64,000 nt of DNA, from positions 3,472,001 to 3,536,000 of the forward strand of contig NZ_WWHU01000001.1 of the NCBI RefSeq assembly GCF_009862785.1, given 5' to 3'. The stretch comes from Gordonia sp. SID5947. GTDB taxonomy: Bacteria; Actinomycetota; Actinomycetes; Mycobacteriales; Mycobacteriaceae. Positions 1-10,796 of this stretch are shown here, one piece after another (within the stretch, counting starts at the first letter, position 1; each line of letters starts with the position of its first letter). Below the pieces are notes generated by a model. The model was given only the letters and a program-made list of their open reading frames with translations. It did not search any database and was not told the DNA's origin. The position numbers and the translations under genes are program-made.

Positions 1-775
<775 letters not shown>

Positions 776-776
<1 letters not shown>

Positions 777-2281
777 CAGCGTGCACCTCCCACAAGCGCA
801 TTGATCACTGCTCGTCCGATCGGCGCCGCCACCGTACCCCCTGTCGACGCGGGACCCGGGTCCCCGTTCTCGACCACCACCGCGACCGCGACCTGCGCAT
901 TGGACGACGGCCCGAAGGCGATGTACCACGAGTAAGGCGTCTCCGACTCGACGTCCGAGGTCGCCGAGTGTTCGGCGGTACCCGTCTTCGACGCGATCGA
1001 GACCGGACCGCCGGCACCCTGTGTACTCCGTTCCGACTCGATCATCAGCGACGTCAGGGTCGCGGCCTGATCTGAACTGATCGGCTCGTTGATGGTCGTC
1101 GGTTGGGTCGTCTGCAACGTCCGCAGATCGGCCGCCTGCAATTTGTCCACCAGATAGGGCTGCATCCGGACGCCGCCGTTGGCGACGGTGGATGCCACCA
1201 TCGCCATCTGCATCGGCGTCACTCGGACGTCTCGCTGCCCGATCGAGGCCTGACCGAGTGCGGCGAGGTCGGGGATGGCACCGACGGTCGACCGGGACAC
1301 CGGTAGCGGGGTGTCCGGTTGTTTTTCGTCGAGGCCGAAGCGCTGCGCCGTCTCACGGAACACGGTGATCGGATCCTTCATCTTGTTCGTCGTCAGATCG
1401 ACGAAAGCCGTATTGCACGAGTACTTGAACGCCTGGAGCAGCGATACAGTGCCGCCGGACGAACCCGGGCAGGTCTCACCGCCGTAGTTGGTCAGCGAGG
1501 TGTTGGTGTCGGGCAGCACGATCGAGGGCGCCGCCGTGAGCCGGACATCCGGGGTCTCACCGTCGCGGAGCGCGGCGGCCGTGGTCACCACCTTGAACGT
1601 CGACCCCGGCGGGTACAGCTGATTGACCGCCCGGTTGAGCATGGGATTGGCGATGTCGCCGGGCTGATTCCACGCCGCCCAGCTCTTCTCCCGCACATCC
1701 TGATCGTGGCTGGCCAACTTGTTCGGGTCGTAGCTCGGCGTCGACGCCATCGCCAGGATCTTGCCGGTGTTCGGCTGCAAGGCCACCACCGCACCGCGGC
1801 AGCCGCCCTGACAACCGTTGCGCAAGCCGTCGAAGGCCGCACGCTGCATCCGGGGGACGATGGTGCTCACCACGTTGCCGCCCCGCGGATCCCGGCCGGA
1901 GAACATGTCCATGAACCGCTGGCCGAAGAGGCGGTCGTCGTTGCCGTTCAGGATCGAGTTCTGGTACAGCTCCAGTCCGGTACTCCCGTACTGGAACGAG
2001 TAGTAGCCGGTGACGGGCGCAAAGGCGGTCGCGGTACTCGGCGGATACGTGCGCAGGAACTTGAGCCTGCTGTCGGTGGGTACCGACACCGCGACCACGG
2101 AGCCGCCGTCGGCGGTGATCGCGCCCCGCTGCCGCGCGTACTCGTCGAGCAGCACACGGTTGTTGCGCGGGTCGGACCGCAGCTTGTCGGCCTTGAACAC
2201 CTGCACATACGTGGCGTTGGCGAGCAAGGCGATGACCATCACGATCACCGCCATGGACACCCGCTGGATGGGTTTGTTCAT
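776..2281 (-). CDS. pbpA: Class B penicillin-binding protein PbpA
   Basis: Peptidoglycan DD-transpeptidase working with RodA. 501 residues with one N-terminal membrane anchor (about 9-28), then a dimerisation region and a transpeptidase domain. The active-site SxxK motif is STFK with Ser227; an SCN motif follows, and KTGTAE lies near the C-terminus. Start ATG 2281 overlaps the rodA stop (ATGA) and its own stop overlaps pknA (TGATG), so the genes are tightly coupled. Length and motifs are normal for mycobacterial PbpA. Confidence 0.96.
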
Positions 2282-3708
2282 CGGCGCACCGCCTGTGTCG
2301 GCAACGAGTCGATGCTCTTGGGCGGCGGTCGTTTACGTGTGGGGTCGGGCTCGCGTGCCGCGTTCGAGATCCGGATCAGCAGGGCCACCAGGATGTAGTT
2401 GGCGAGCAGCGACGAACCGCCGTACGAGAGGAACGGGGTGGTCAGACCGGTCAGCGGGATCAGCTTGGTGACACCGCCGACCACGACGAACACCTGCACG
2501 GCGATGGTGAAGGAGAGGCCGGTGGCGAGCAGTTTGCCGAAGCTGTCCCGAACCGCGATGCCGGTGCGCAGGCCCCGCAGGACGAAGATCAGGTACAGCA
2601 TGAGGACGGCCGCGAGGCCCACCAATCCCAGTTCCTCGCCGATGGTGGCGATGATGAAGTCGGTGTTGGCGAACGGGACGATGTTCGGTCGCCCAGACCC
2701 CAGGCCGGTGCCGAACAACCCGCCGGTGGCGAGGCCGAACAGACTCTGACCGATCTGGTATCCCGCTCCGTTGAAGTCGCTGAACGGATCCCGCCAGATC
2801 TCCACACGCACCTGGAGGTGGGCGAAGAGCTGATAGGCGAGCAGCGCACCGACGACGAACAGGGTCACGCCGAGTACCAGCCAGCTCGCGCGTTCGGTCG
2901 CGACATAAACCATCGTCAGCATCGTCGAGAAGATCAGCAACGAGCTGCCCAGGTCGGACGAATAGGCGAGCACCGCGATCGAGACGAACCAGGCCGCGAG
3001 CAGCGGACCGAGGTCGCGGGCCCGCGGGAAGTCCATGCCCAGGAAGTGTTTTCCCGCGGTGGTGAAGAGATCACGTTTCGACACCAGGAACGCTGCGGTG
3101 AAGATGATGATGAGGATCTTGGCGAACTCGCTGGGCTGGATCGAGAAGAACGGCAGGATGATCCAGTTCTTGGAACCGTTGATCTCCGACATCGACGACG
3201 GCAGCAGGGCCGGGATGATCAGGAGGACAAGGCCTCCCAGGCCGAGCGTGTACGAGTACCGCGACAGTGTCCGGTGATCGCGCACCAGGATGAGGATCGC
3301 CGAGAATGCGATGATGCCCAGTGCCGCCCAGACGAGTTGCTGATCGGCATTGTGGGTGACGTCGGTGGGATTGACCGTCTCACCGTTGCGTCCCGTACCC
3401 AGATCAAGACGGTGGATGAGGACCAAACCGAGACCGTTGAGAACGGCGACCACGGGCAACAGCAACGGGTCGGCGTGCGGCGCGTAGCGCCGGACCACCA
3501 CATGCGCGGCGCCGAACAACACGACGTAGGCGATCACGTACTTCGCCAGATCCCAAGTGAGACTCTGCCCTTGGGCTGCTTGCACGATGAGCAGCGCCAC
3601 CGTCACCAGACCGATGGCAAAACCGAGGAGCACCAATTCCGCCGTGCGACCGGTCTGTTCGGGTGGCTGGCGCGGTGGGGCGTGGACGGACGCTGCAGGT
3701 TGGCTCAT
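2278..3708 (-). CDS. rodA: SEDS peptidoglycan glycosyltransferase RodA
   Basis: Polytopic SEDS-family enzyme that polymerises glycan strands from lipid II and partners the class B PBP encoded next to it. 476 residues with around ten to twelve hydrophobic segments. The conserved family region is visible as SEFAKI after the central helices and as [11 protein letters not shown] near the C-terminus. ATG 3708 overlaps by one base the stop of the Pro/Ala-rich reading frame upstream (TGATG), which is important evidence for where pstP really ends. The other candidate, FtsW, is less likely given the adjacent pbpA. Confidence 0.95.
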   Translation of the reverse strand: MSQPAASVHAPPRQPPEQTGRTAELVLLGFAIGLVTVALLIVQAAQGQSLTWDLAKYVIAYVVLFGAAHVVVRRYAPHADPLLLPVVAVLNGLGLVLIHRLDLGTGRNGETVNPTDVTHNADQQLVWAALGIIAFSAILILVRDHRTLSRYSYTLGLGGLVLLIIPALLPSSMSEINGSKNWIILPFFSIQPSEFAKILIIIFTAAFLVSKRDLFTTAGKHFLGMDFPRARDLGPLLAAWFVSIAVLAYSSDLGSSLLIFSTMLTMVYVATERASWLVLGVTLFVVGALLAYQLFAHLQVRVEIWRDPFSDFNGAGYQIGQSLFGLATGGLFGTGLGSGRPNIVPFANTDFIIATIGEELGLVGLAAVLMLYLIFVLRGLRTGIAVRDSFGKLLATGLSFTIAVQVFVVVGGVTKLIPLTGLTTPFLSYGGSSLLANYILVALLIRISNAAREPDPTRKRPPPKSIDSLPTQAVRR

Positions 3709-5149
3709 CAGTGGCCCCGGCAGATCTTGTTGCCGTCGCTGTCATATTGCGGCTGCACCTGCGTCGACGTCTCGGTGGTCGGCGGAGCCGGAGCCGTGGT
3801 GCGCGGGGACGGTGCAGGAGCCGGCGTCGGCGGAGCCCCCGGGGCAGGGGCAGGGGCAGGCGCCGGGGCGGGCGCGGGCACAGTGGCAGGAAGTTCAGCT
3901 GCCGCACCCGTTCTTCGGCGTCGGCCAGCGGCATGTTGCGAATCGATTTGCCGACCACCGCGTTGCGGTCGAGTTCGGCGAGATCGGCGACCTGCAATGG
4001 GGTGCAGGTGTCCGACGCGTTGTCGTCGACGAACTCGATCTGCGGGTCGGTCTGGTCGAGACCGGTCACGCAGGCACTCTGAGATGTCGAACTCAGGTCG
4101 AGGAACAGCACTTTGTCGGGCGAACCCTGGAAGACCATCACGTCGCCCTCGACGGCGCCGACGTAATAGTTGTTGCGCACCATCGCCCGGGTGACGAAGA
4201 ACCCGGCGACGATGAGTGCGATCACCGCGATCGCCGTGCCCGCGAGGAGCCACCGGTGACGCCGATTGCGCGGCGGCGGTTCGTCGTCGGCCATGATGGT
4301 CGGTCGCTGTGGTTCGGCCGGTGGCGGTCGCAACGCCGCGGCACGGCCGGCCGCCGTCGCCGGATTGGGGGTGTAACCCTCGTCATCGACGCCGGCGGCA
4401 CCGCCGACGATGGGTCGCGAATCCCCGTATTCGGTGTCGACGACATCGGCGACGATCACCGTCACGTTGTCCGGCCCACCACCGCGCAGGGCGAGTTCGA
4501 TGAGCCGGTCGGCACATTCCTTGTGGTCGACGATCGACCCGAGGGTGTCGGCGAGTGTCTCCTCGCTCACCACATCCGAGAGACCGTCACTGCACAGCAG
4601 ATAGCGATCGCCGGCGCGCGCCTCCCGGATGGTCAGGGTCGGCTCCACCTCCTGGCCGGTCAGCGCGCGCATGATCAGCGAACGCTGCGGGTGGGAGTGG
4701 GCCTGCTCGGGCGTGATGCGGCCCTCTTCGACGAGGGTTTGCACGAATGTGTCGTCGCGGGTGATCTGGGTCAGCTGGCCGTCGCGGTACAGGTAGCCGC
4801 GCGAGTCACCGATATGGCAGAGACCGATACGGTTGCCCGCGAACAGGATCGCCGTGAGGGTGGTCCCCATGCCCTCGAGCTCGGGGGAGTGGTCCACCTG
4901 GGCGGCGATGGCGGCGTTGCCGCTGTGCGTGGCGCGGTCGAGTTGCGCGAGCAGATCGCCGCCCGGCTCGTCGTCGTCGAGGTTGCGCAGCGCCTGGATG
5001 ACCAACTGGCTGGCGACCTCACCGGCCGCGTGGCCGCCCATCCCGTCGGCGAGTGCGAGCAATCGCGCGCCCGCATACACGGAATCCTCGTTGTTCGAGC
5101 GGACCAGCCCACGGTCGCTTCGCGCGATATAGCGCAGCACGAGTGTCAC
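3708..5149 (-). CDS. pstP: PP2C-family Ser/Thr phosphatase PstP, with apparent -1 frameshift
   Basis: Metal-dependent phosphatase that reverses PknA/PknB phosphorylation. The GTG start at 5149 overlaps the fhaB stop (GTGA). PP2C motifs include [21 protein letters not shown] and GGPDNVTV in about residues 1-240, followed by one transmembrane segment near 305-325 and an extracytoplasmic region. After [10 protein letters not shown] the frame turns into Arg/Pro-rich nonsense that would run deep into rodA. One extra C in the CCC run (plus-strand ggg at 3876-3878) restores an Ala/Pro-rich tail that stops at 3708, exactly overlapping the rodA start. The corrected protein would be about 480 residues. 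I read this as an intact gene with a sequence indel, although a true mutation is possible. Confidence 0.9.
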
Positions 5150-5613
5150 GGGCGCAACTCGATCACGGTCTTGCCGATGCGAATCGGTGTGCTGATGGGG
5201 ACTTTGACGGCAGTTGTCACCTTGGATCGGTCGAGATACGTGCCATTGGTGGATCCGAGGTCTTCGACGTACCAGTCGTCGCCGCGCCGTGAGAGCCGGG
5301 CATGCCGCTCCGACGCGTAGTCATCCGTCAGCACCAACGTCGAGTCGTCGGCACGGCCGAGCAGCACCGGCTGCGTGCCGAGGGTGATGCGGGTGTTGGC
5401 CAGCGCACCATGTGTGACGACGAGGTAGCGTGCCGACCCCCTGGCGGTCCGAGCCGCCGACCGGTCCCGTTTGTCTCCCCGCGTATAGCGCGCCAACCGG
5501 GAGCCACCTGCGGTGGCGATGTCGGCCCGGAGAGTCCGGATGACGGCGTAGACGAACAACCAGAGCAGCAGCAGGAACCCGAACCGGGTCAGCTGCAGCA
5601 CCAAGCCCTGCAT
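5146..5613 (-). CDS. fhaB: FHA-domain protein FhaB (FipA)
   Basis: Phosphothreonine-binding adaptor of the cell-division kinase network. 155 residues: one N-terminal membrane helix (about 8-26, LTRFGFLLLLWLFVYAVI), a basic linker, then a C-terminal FHA domain with LLGRADDS, the SERHARLS loop and GSTNGTYLD. First gene after a 234-bp gap from fhaA; its stop overlaps the GTG start of pstP. Length and architecture match mycobacterial FhaB. Confidence 0.94.
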   Translation of the reverse strand: MQGLVLQLTRFGFLLLLWLFVYAVIRTLRADIATAGGSRLARYTRGDKRDRSAARTARGSARYLVVTHGALANTRITLGTQPVLLGRADDSTLVLTDDYASERHARLSRRGDDWYVEDLGSTNGTYLDRSKVTTAVKVPISTPIRIGKTVIELRP

Positions 5614-5847
5614 TTACGTGTTCACCTCCAGCGCCATCGCCTCTCGTGGCCCGCTCGTTCCACCCCGGGCGCCTTGTCGTTGAAACGGACCCGACTGCAT
5701 CTTATGGGCAGACGCCGATTTCGCCGACATCGAGATGTGACAGTTCAGTATCAACGCGCGACCCGACGTCCGATCCCTGTGGAGCGAGGCGCAGGCCGAG
5801 CGTCACGAAGGGCCGGATTCAGCGGAGACCGGGCAAATGCTCCTGGA
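5614..5847. other. Intergenic gap between fhaA and fhaB
   Basis: This 234-bp gap is the only break in an otherwise overlapping gene cluster. It shows no convincing coding frame. It could hold a second promoter for fhaB-pstP-rodA-pbpA-pknA; on the minus strand a TAAGAT-like hexamer lies at 5699-5704, but I see no good -35 partner. No clear hairpin with a T-run was seen. Confidence 0.4.
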
Positions 5848-7059
5848 CTACTGGAATCGAACGGTGATGTCGGAGTGTCCGACGCGGATACGGTCGCCAT
5901 CGGCGAGTTCCCAGCTGCTGACCTGAAGGTCGTTGACCGTGGTGCCGTTGGTCGAGTTCAGGTCTGTCAGCATCGCGGTGGAGCCGTCCCAGCGGATCTC
6001 CACATGCCGGCGCGACACGCCGGTGTCCGGGAGGCGGAACTGAGCGTCCTGGCCGCGACCGATGATGTTCGATCCGTCCCGCAGCTGGAAGGTGCGGTTG
6101 CTGCCGTCTTCGAGCAGCAGCGTGATCGCCGCCGGCGCGTAACCACCCGGCTGCGCGTAGCCCTGGTCGTACCCACCCTGCTGATAGCCGTACTGCGGCT
6201 GCTGGGCATAGCCCTGCTGGTAGTCGTAACCCTGCTGTGCGTACGCGGGATCGTAGGCGCCCTGCTGGTAACCCTGCTCGTAACCGGGCTGCTGTGCGTA
6301 CGCCGGGTCGTAGCCGCCCTGCTGGTAGCCCTGGTCGTACGCCTGCTGGTCGTAGCCGGGCTGCTGTGCGTACCCCTGGTCGTAGCCACCTTGCTGGTAG
6401 CCCTGGTCATATCCCTGCTGGCCGTACCCGGGCTGTCCGTAACCCTGCTGCTGTGCGTAGGCCTGGTCGTAGCCGGGCTGCTGGGCGTAATTCTGGTCGT
6501 AACCACCCTGCGGGTAGTCGTAGCCACCTTGCTGGCCACCCTGGTCGTACGCCGGGTCGGTGCCCCTGCGCTGGTCGTATCCGGGGTTGTTGGTCATTTG
6601 TGGGGCTCCTACTTCTCGGTGTGCACGTTGTGGGTGCTGCTGTGCTGGTGGTCGCTGCGGACCGGACCCGACAGGCCGCAGGCGCACATCCGGGTTCACC
6701 GCACCGCGGGCGCGGAATATACCGGTATGCAACGACGGCGACTGGTCGAACTCTACGACCACCCGGCCGTAGGTCTGCCAGCCATTGTCGGAGATGAAGT
6801 TCTCGAGATGCTTGGAGAACGTTTTGCGATTCAGTTCGTACTCGGCCGCGATCTGCTCGTAGTCGGTGGGACTGAACAACAACGTATAGCTGTTGGGAGC
6901 GAGGACTGCACCGTCGCCGAGATCCTCGAGGGATTCCTCGGCCTCTCGTTGCAGTCCGTTCTCGATCTCCTGGGGGGCGACCTGGCCCCCGAAGACCCGT
7001 GCGAAGCCGTCGTCGACGGCTCCTTCGAGTTTGCGCTCTATGCGCTGCAGAATTCCCAC
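5848..7059 (-). CDS. fhaA: FHA-domain protein FhaA with Gln/Gly/Tyr-rich linker
   Basis: Adaptor of peptidoglycan synthesis that binds phosphorylated MviN/PknB in mycobacteria. 403 residues: an N-terminal DUF3662 domain (about 1-125, starting MGILQRIERKLEGAV), a low-complexity linker (about 160-305) made of repeated YDQGY / QQPGYDQ / YQQGGYD units, and a C-terminal FHA domain (about 312-403) with IIGRGQDAQF, VSRRHVEI and NSTNGTTVN. An in-frame ATG at 6597 has an AGGAG 8 nt upstream and precedes the repeat linker, so a shorter FHA-only product is possible. Separated from fhaB by 234 bp. Confidence 0.94.
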   Translation of the reverse strand: MGILQRIERKLEGAVDDGFARVFGGQVAPQEIENGLQREAEESLEDLGDGAVLAPNSYTLLFSPTDYEQIAAEYELNRKTFSKHLENFISDNGWQTYGRVVVEFDQSPSLHTGIFRARGAVNPDVRLRPVGSGPQRPPAQQHPQRAHREVGAPQMTNNPGYDQRRGTDPAYDQGGQQGGYDYPQGGYDQNYAQQPGYDQAYAQQQGYGQPGYGQQGYDQGYQQGGYDQGYAQQPGYDQQAYDQGYQQGGYDPAYAQQPGYEQGYQQGAYDPAYAQQGYDYQQGYAQQPQYGYQQGGYDQGYAQPGGYAPAAITLLLEDGSNRTFQLRDGSNIIGRGQDAQFRLPDTGVSRRHVEIRWDGSTAMLTDLNSTNGTTVNDLQVSSWELADGDRIRVGHSDITVRFQ

Positions 7060-7447
7060 CGGCGACCTCCCTTCGCGGCTCGGTTCCAGTCGGCCATGGC
7101 GTGTCGCCGTGCGTATGGCCTTGATAGATGATACCGATTGTGCCCATTATGACGGAGTCCCCGTCAATCCAGCACCGCGCGCAACATCAGCACCACCGAC
7201 GTCGTGGTCATCACCCTACGCGCTGAACACGAGGTGACCAGCGACAATGCGCGCATTTCTGATCACGAATCGGAATATTGTTCTCGGAAAACGCGGGTAC
7301 ATCCGGTTCGCGCGGGCCGTCGACGACCCGCGTTCACCGGCCGCACCCGCGTGACGTGGCCGTGCAGCGGGTAGCGAGGGCGACCGACCGGTTTTACTTC
7401 CGCCCGTCGGCCTTGCTATCGTCTTCCAGTCTCACGCAGACAGCCAC
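7060..7447. other. Intergenic region between fhaA and tRNA-Leu
   Basis: 388 bp between the divergent fhaA (minus) and tRNA-Leu (plus). It should contain both promoters. No open frame with a ribosome site and no hairpin were convincing. A TTGACG hexamer reads on the minus strand near 7170, but no matching -10 at normal spacing was found. Confidence 0.4.
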
Positions 7448-7533
7448 GGGCGAGTGGCGGAATGGCAGACGCGCTGGCTTCAGGTGCCAGTGTCCTTCGG
7501 GACGTGGGGGTTCAAGTCCCCCTTCGCCCACCA
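7448..7533 (+). tRNA. tRNA-Leu (anticodon CAG)
   Basis: A complete 86-nt class II tRNA including an encoded CCA. The acceptor GGGCGAG pairs with TTCGCCC (one G-U), discriminator A at 7530, CCA at 7531-7533. The anticodon stem CTGGC/GCCAG encloses the loop TTCAGGT, giving anticodon CAG, which reads CUG. A long variable arm (TGTCCTTCGGGACGT) and a T arm GGGGG-TTCAAGT-CCCCC fit tRNA-Leu. A terminator follows at 7561. Confidence 0.97.
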
Positions 7534-7560
7534 CGAGCAGATCAGCTCCGATCGATCACC

Positions 7561-7596
7561 AAGGTCAGGCCGCAGAAGATGCGACCTGACCTTTTT
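7561..7596 (+). terminator. Rho-independent terminator after tRNA-Leu
   Basis: Inverted repeat AAGGTCAGG (7561-7569) and CCTGACCTT (7585-7593), 15-nt loop, ending in a run of five T. It lies between the convergent tRNA-Leu and multicopper oxidase genes, oriented for the tRNA. Confidence 0.85.
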
Positions 7597-7603
7597 GGTG
7601 TGT

Positions 7604-9465
7604 TCACGGCACCAGCCGATACCGCAACATCATGTCGTGGTCCTCGTGGTCGAGGATGTGGCAGTGCCAGACGTAGCCCTGTAGGTCGGAGGCGGCAGTT
7701 CCGTGGACCGGCATCGCCCCGGCGTGGTGCTCCGCGGTCATGTGTGGCGCGGTCATGTGCGGCGCGACCGATCGACCGTGCGCCGGTCGGGTGCGCGAAT
7801 CCGTGGCGTCCGAGGAGAAGATCGCGTCCGGATCGAAACCGAGCTCGTCGGCCCGGGGGAATCGGACCAGGATCGACGTCACGTGGCCGCCGTCGGCCCG
7901 CACCGTGTCCTTCCAACCCGCCTCCCACGCGCTCGCAGGTCGCATGGGCCCGGCGTAGAAGTTGCTCGGGTCGGGTGCCCAGCGGGTCCCGATGGGCGGC
8001 TGTGGATTGGCCGCCTGGTACTCGACAGTGCGCAGGGGTCGTCTCCCGAGAACACGGAACATGATGAGGTGCAGGTGGATCGGATGCGGGTCGGGCGTGA
8101 TGTTGATGATGTCCCACCGCTCGACGGTGCCCTCCCGGGGCTTCTCGATCTGCGGGTCGCGGAACCGCAGATTGTTCAGTGACATGATCGCCGGCGGCAG
8201 ACGGACCTCGTACGGCTGTGACACGGACACCCGTCGGATCACCTCGGGACGGGCCGGCGGGGGATACGCGCCGGCCGATTGCGGCCACCGCGCAGCGCAG
8301 TCGGCACCGGACCCCGGTGACCACGGCCGGTTCCCGCGGTGAAGCGACAGAACCTCGACAGCGCGACTTCGCCCAGCATGGTCGCCTGGAACGGAGGCGT
8401 CAGATCGTTGCACAGCTCGACCGACTCACCGGGCGCCAGCGAACCGAAATCCACCAGGATGTCGAAACGCTCGGCGGGTGCCACCAGGATGGAGCGGCAC
8501 CGCACCGGTTCGTTGAGCAGACCGCCTTCGTTGCCGATCACCCAGAACCGCATGCGATTGGAGAAGAAGAGTCGCCAGACCGAGAACGACGCGGCGTTGA
8601 TGAGGCGAAAGCGGTACAGCCCGCGTTCAACGGTCATCTTCGGCCACACGCGGCCGTTCACCACACCGCGATCGCCGACGGCACCGCCTTCCCACAGCCC
8701 CTGTGGGACGACGGGTGTGGATCGCAGGCTCTGGCGACCGTTCTCGTGAAAGACCTTCTCCTGCAGGACGAGAGGGATCTCATTCGGTCCGGACGGCAAA
8801 CCGAGAGGATTGTCGGCGCCGCCGGTGTCATGGCCGTCGCGCAGGAAGTACATCCCGGTGAGCCCGGCATAGACGTTGGCGCGGGTGATGCCCATCGCAT
8901 GGTCGTGATACCAGAGATGGCCGGCCTCTTGACGATTCGGGAACTCGAACACCGACGTCCCGTGGTGGGGCAGCAACAGACGCTGCGGGTGCCCGTCGAA
9001 CTGCGGCGGAGTGGCTCCGCCATGCAGGTGCAAGGACGTGGGCGGGCGATCGCGATAACTCTCCGAGACACCGTGGATGGTGGTGTCGAGGTCTGCCGCG
9101 AAAGTATGCCTGCCGAGTTCGCTGCGATAGTGGAGGGTGGTCGGCTCGTCGACATGGGCTTCGATCGTCGGGCCGTGATACGACTCGCCGTTGTAACCCA
9201 TCGCCGGCACCCGCGGCTGGTCGCGGTGGAAGCGCGTCGTGGTGGACCGAGCGACCATCTCGATCGGTTCGGTCGGCGACGACCTGATGACGGTCGGCAC
9301 CGGCAGGTCGTCGACGTACTTCTCCATCGGCGGCGAATGGAAGATCGTCGGGTATGCGGGCGGCGGCGCGGGCTCTGCGGCCGCGGTCCCCCTACCCAGT
9401 CGCGCCGCTGCAGCGGCAGCAGCCGCACCGACGAGTAATCGTCGACGACCTATGTTCACGCTCAC
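7604..9465 (-). CDS. Tat-exported multicopper oxidase (CotA/bilirubin-oxidase-like), apparent -1 frameshift
   Basis: Laccase-type oxidase, about 620 residues once one base is restored. The GTG start at 9465 gives a signal with GRRRLLVG followed by an Ala stretch, consistent with Tat export. Copper motifs are present in both halves: SLHLHGG and WYHDHAMG in the first frame (8239-9465), HPIHLHL and the terminal HCHILDHEDHDMM in the second (7604 to about 8345). The frames join only if one G is added near 8312-8315 (cccc on the plus strand) or at 8333-8335. A His/Met-rich stretch (HMTAPHMTAEHH, MPVHG) just before the last copper motif may help bind copper. The substrate is unknown. Confidence 0.85.
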
Positions 9466-9593
9466 GCTTGCCCATCCCCCGATCAGTGGCGCTCATCTGA
9501 GACTCCGTGGAGAAGGTACCCCGCGTGTTCTCGCGCACACTCGGCCCCCGCAGGCCGGAGAATGATGCGACCACGTGAATCCCTAGGAGACCC

Positions 9594-10436
9594 ATGCCGT
9601 CACTTTCCCTGACCAGCACACTGATGGACCTCGTCCAGCGCCGGAGTCTCCTCCCCGGGCCCGTCGAGGATGCCCTCGCCGGACCAGGGCGCGACGTCGC
9701 CGGTCTGACGATCGTCGTCACCGGGGCGTCGGCGGGCATCGGGCGACAGGCTGCGACTCTGCTCGCCGAGAAAGGCGCGCGCGTCATCGCCGTCGCGCGG
9801 AGAGAGGACGAACTGCGCACTCTGGCAGATGAAACCGGCTGCGAACACCGGACGTGCGACCTCTCGAAAGAGGCGGCCATCGAGTCCCTGATCGCCGATC
9901 TCGTTGCCGAGGAGGTCGACGTCCTCGTCAACAACGCGGGTCACTCCATCCGACGAACCGTCCTCGACTCCGTCGACCGGCTGCACGACTACCAGCGCAC
10001 CATGCAGCTCAATTACTTCGCGCCGGTGCAACTGACGCTGGGCCTGCTCCCCGGCATGGTGGAGCGGGGCCACGGACAGTTCGTGAACGTGTGCACCTGG
10101 GGGATCATGGCCAACACGTTTCCGCGATTCTCCGCCTACGCCGCGTCGAAGAATGCGCTCGCCATCTTCGGGCGCAGTCTCAACGCCGAGAAGCCGCATC
10201 CGGCGGTCCGCGCGACCAACGTGCTCTATCCGCTCGTGCGGACCGAGATGATCGCGCCCACAGCCGAATACGACGACGTGCACGCGCTGAGCGTGGAGGA
10301 GGCGGGACGATGGATTCTCCGCGCGATCACCCATCAGCCCACCGACGTCGCGCCGGCCGCGCTGCGTGCGATCCTGCCGGTGATCGACTACTTCACACCG
10401 GGCACTGCTGATCGAGCGCTCGCGGCATTGACCTGA
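9594..10436 (+). CDS. Short-chain dehydrogenase/reductase
   Basis: 280-residue SDR, NAD(P)-dependent. Visible motifs: TGASAGIG cofactor loop (about 44-51), NNAG (about 112-115) and catalytic YAASK (about 177-181). The start ATG follows AGGAGACCC, a good ribosome site. A 40-residue N-terminal extension precedes the Rossmann fold. It is divergent from the multicopper oxidase, sharing a 128-bp intergenic region. Substrate unknown. Confidence 0.88.
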   Translation: MPSLSLTSTLMDLVQRRSLLPGPVEDALAGPGRDVAGLTIVVTGASAGIGRQAATLLAEKGARVIAVARREDELRTLADETGCEHRTCDLSKEAAIESLIADLVAEEVDVLVNNAGHSIRRTVLDSVDRLHDYQRTMQLNYFAPVQLTLGLLPGMVERGHGQFVNVCTWGIMANTFPRFSAYAASKNALAIFGRSLNAEKPHPAVRATNVLYPLVRTEMIAPTAEYDDVHALSVEEAGRWILRAITHQPTDVAPAALRAILPVIDYFTPGTADRALAALT

Positions 10437-10538
10437 TCGCCGCACGGCGACCGGAAGACTTGGGGAACAGAGACATCGGGAAGTGAAGCAGGACGGGAGC
10501 ATCGTCTCCCGTGGCGGATGAGCGAAATGCGTTGGTGC

Positions 10539-10604
10539 TCACCAGAGGAAGCCGCCGACAGCTCGGAGAATGTTGAAAACCAGATCTGCGATCATACCGA
10601 ACAT
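10539..10604 (-). CDS. Candidate 21-residue hydrophobic peptide
   Basis: ATG 10604 is preceded by a strong AGGGAGG ribosome site 7-8 nt upstream. The 21-codon frame starts MFGMIADLVFNIL, ends GGFLW and stops at 10541-10539. The peptide is short, hydrophobic and amphipathic, reminiscent in size and character of small channel or membrane peptides of Corynebacteriales, but I cannot assign a family. It stands alone between the SDR (plus) and the ABC transporter genes (minus). A longer in-frame extension to 10784 runs through a repeat element and looks spurious. Confidence 0.45.
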   Translation of the reverse strand: MFGMIADLVFNILRAVGGFLW

Positions 10605-10706
10605 GAGGGACACCTCCCTTCGACTCGTCTGTGCGCCGAAGACCCAAGTGTAATCCAGATCACACCCCTGGGGATACGTCCTTCCCTCAACCAGATGACA
10701 CTCAAG

Positions 10707-10775
10707 TTCTGGCCGCACCTGCAGGGTCTGGCCGCAGTTTCGGCTCGAAGCCGGAACCAGAAACTGCGGCCAGAA
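10707..10775. repeat. 69-bp palindromic repeat, copy 1
   Basis: Architecture: TTCTGGCCGCA, a second TCTGGCCGCA about 20 bp later, an inner hairpin CGGCTCGAAGCCG, and the inverted arm TGCGGCCAGAA. The same layout and exact length recur at 38282-38350 and 45294-45362. This copy lies 21 bp after the stop of the ABC ATPase gene (10797). It may act as a terminator or REP-like element; there is no T-run. Confidence 0.85.
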
Positions 10776-10796
10776 CCGGCTCAACGTGACGCGCCG

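Noticed and set aside
1275..4194. Several Arg-rich plus-strand frames opposite pbpA, rodA and pstP
   Set aside because: Shadow frames of well-supported minus-strand genes.
5302..7131. Long plus-strand frame with hydrophobic LLV repeats
   Set aside because: It is the complement of the Gln/Gly/Tyr repeat of fhaA; the apparent membrane segments come from reading those codons backwards.
10539..10784. 81-residue version of the small peptide gene
   Set aside because: The extra N-terminal part runs through the 69-bp repeat; the AGGGAGG site marks the internal ATG at 10604.
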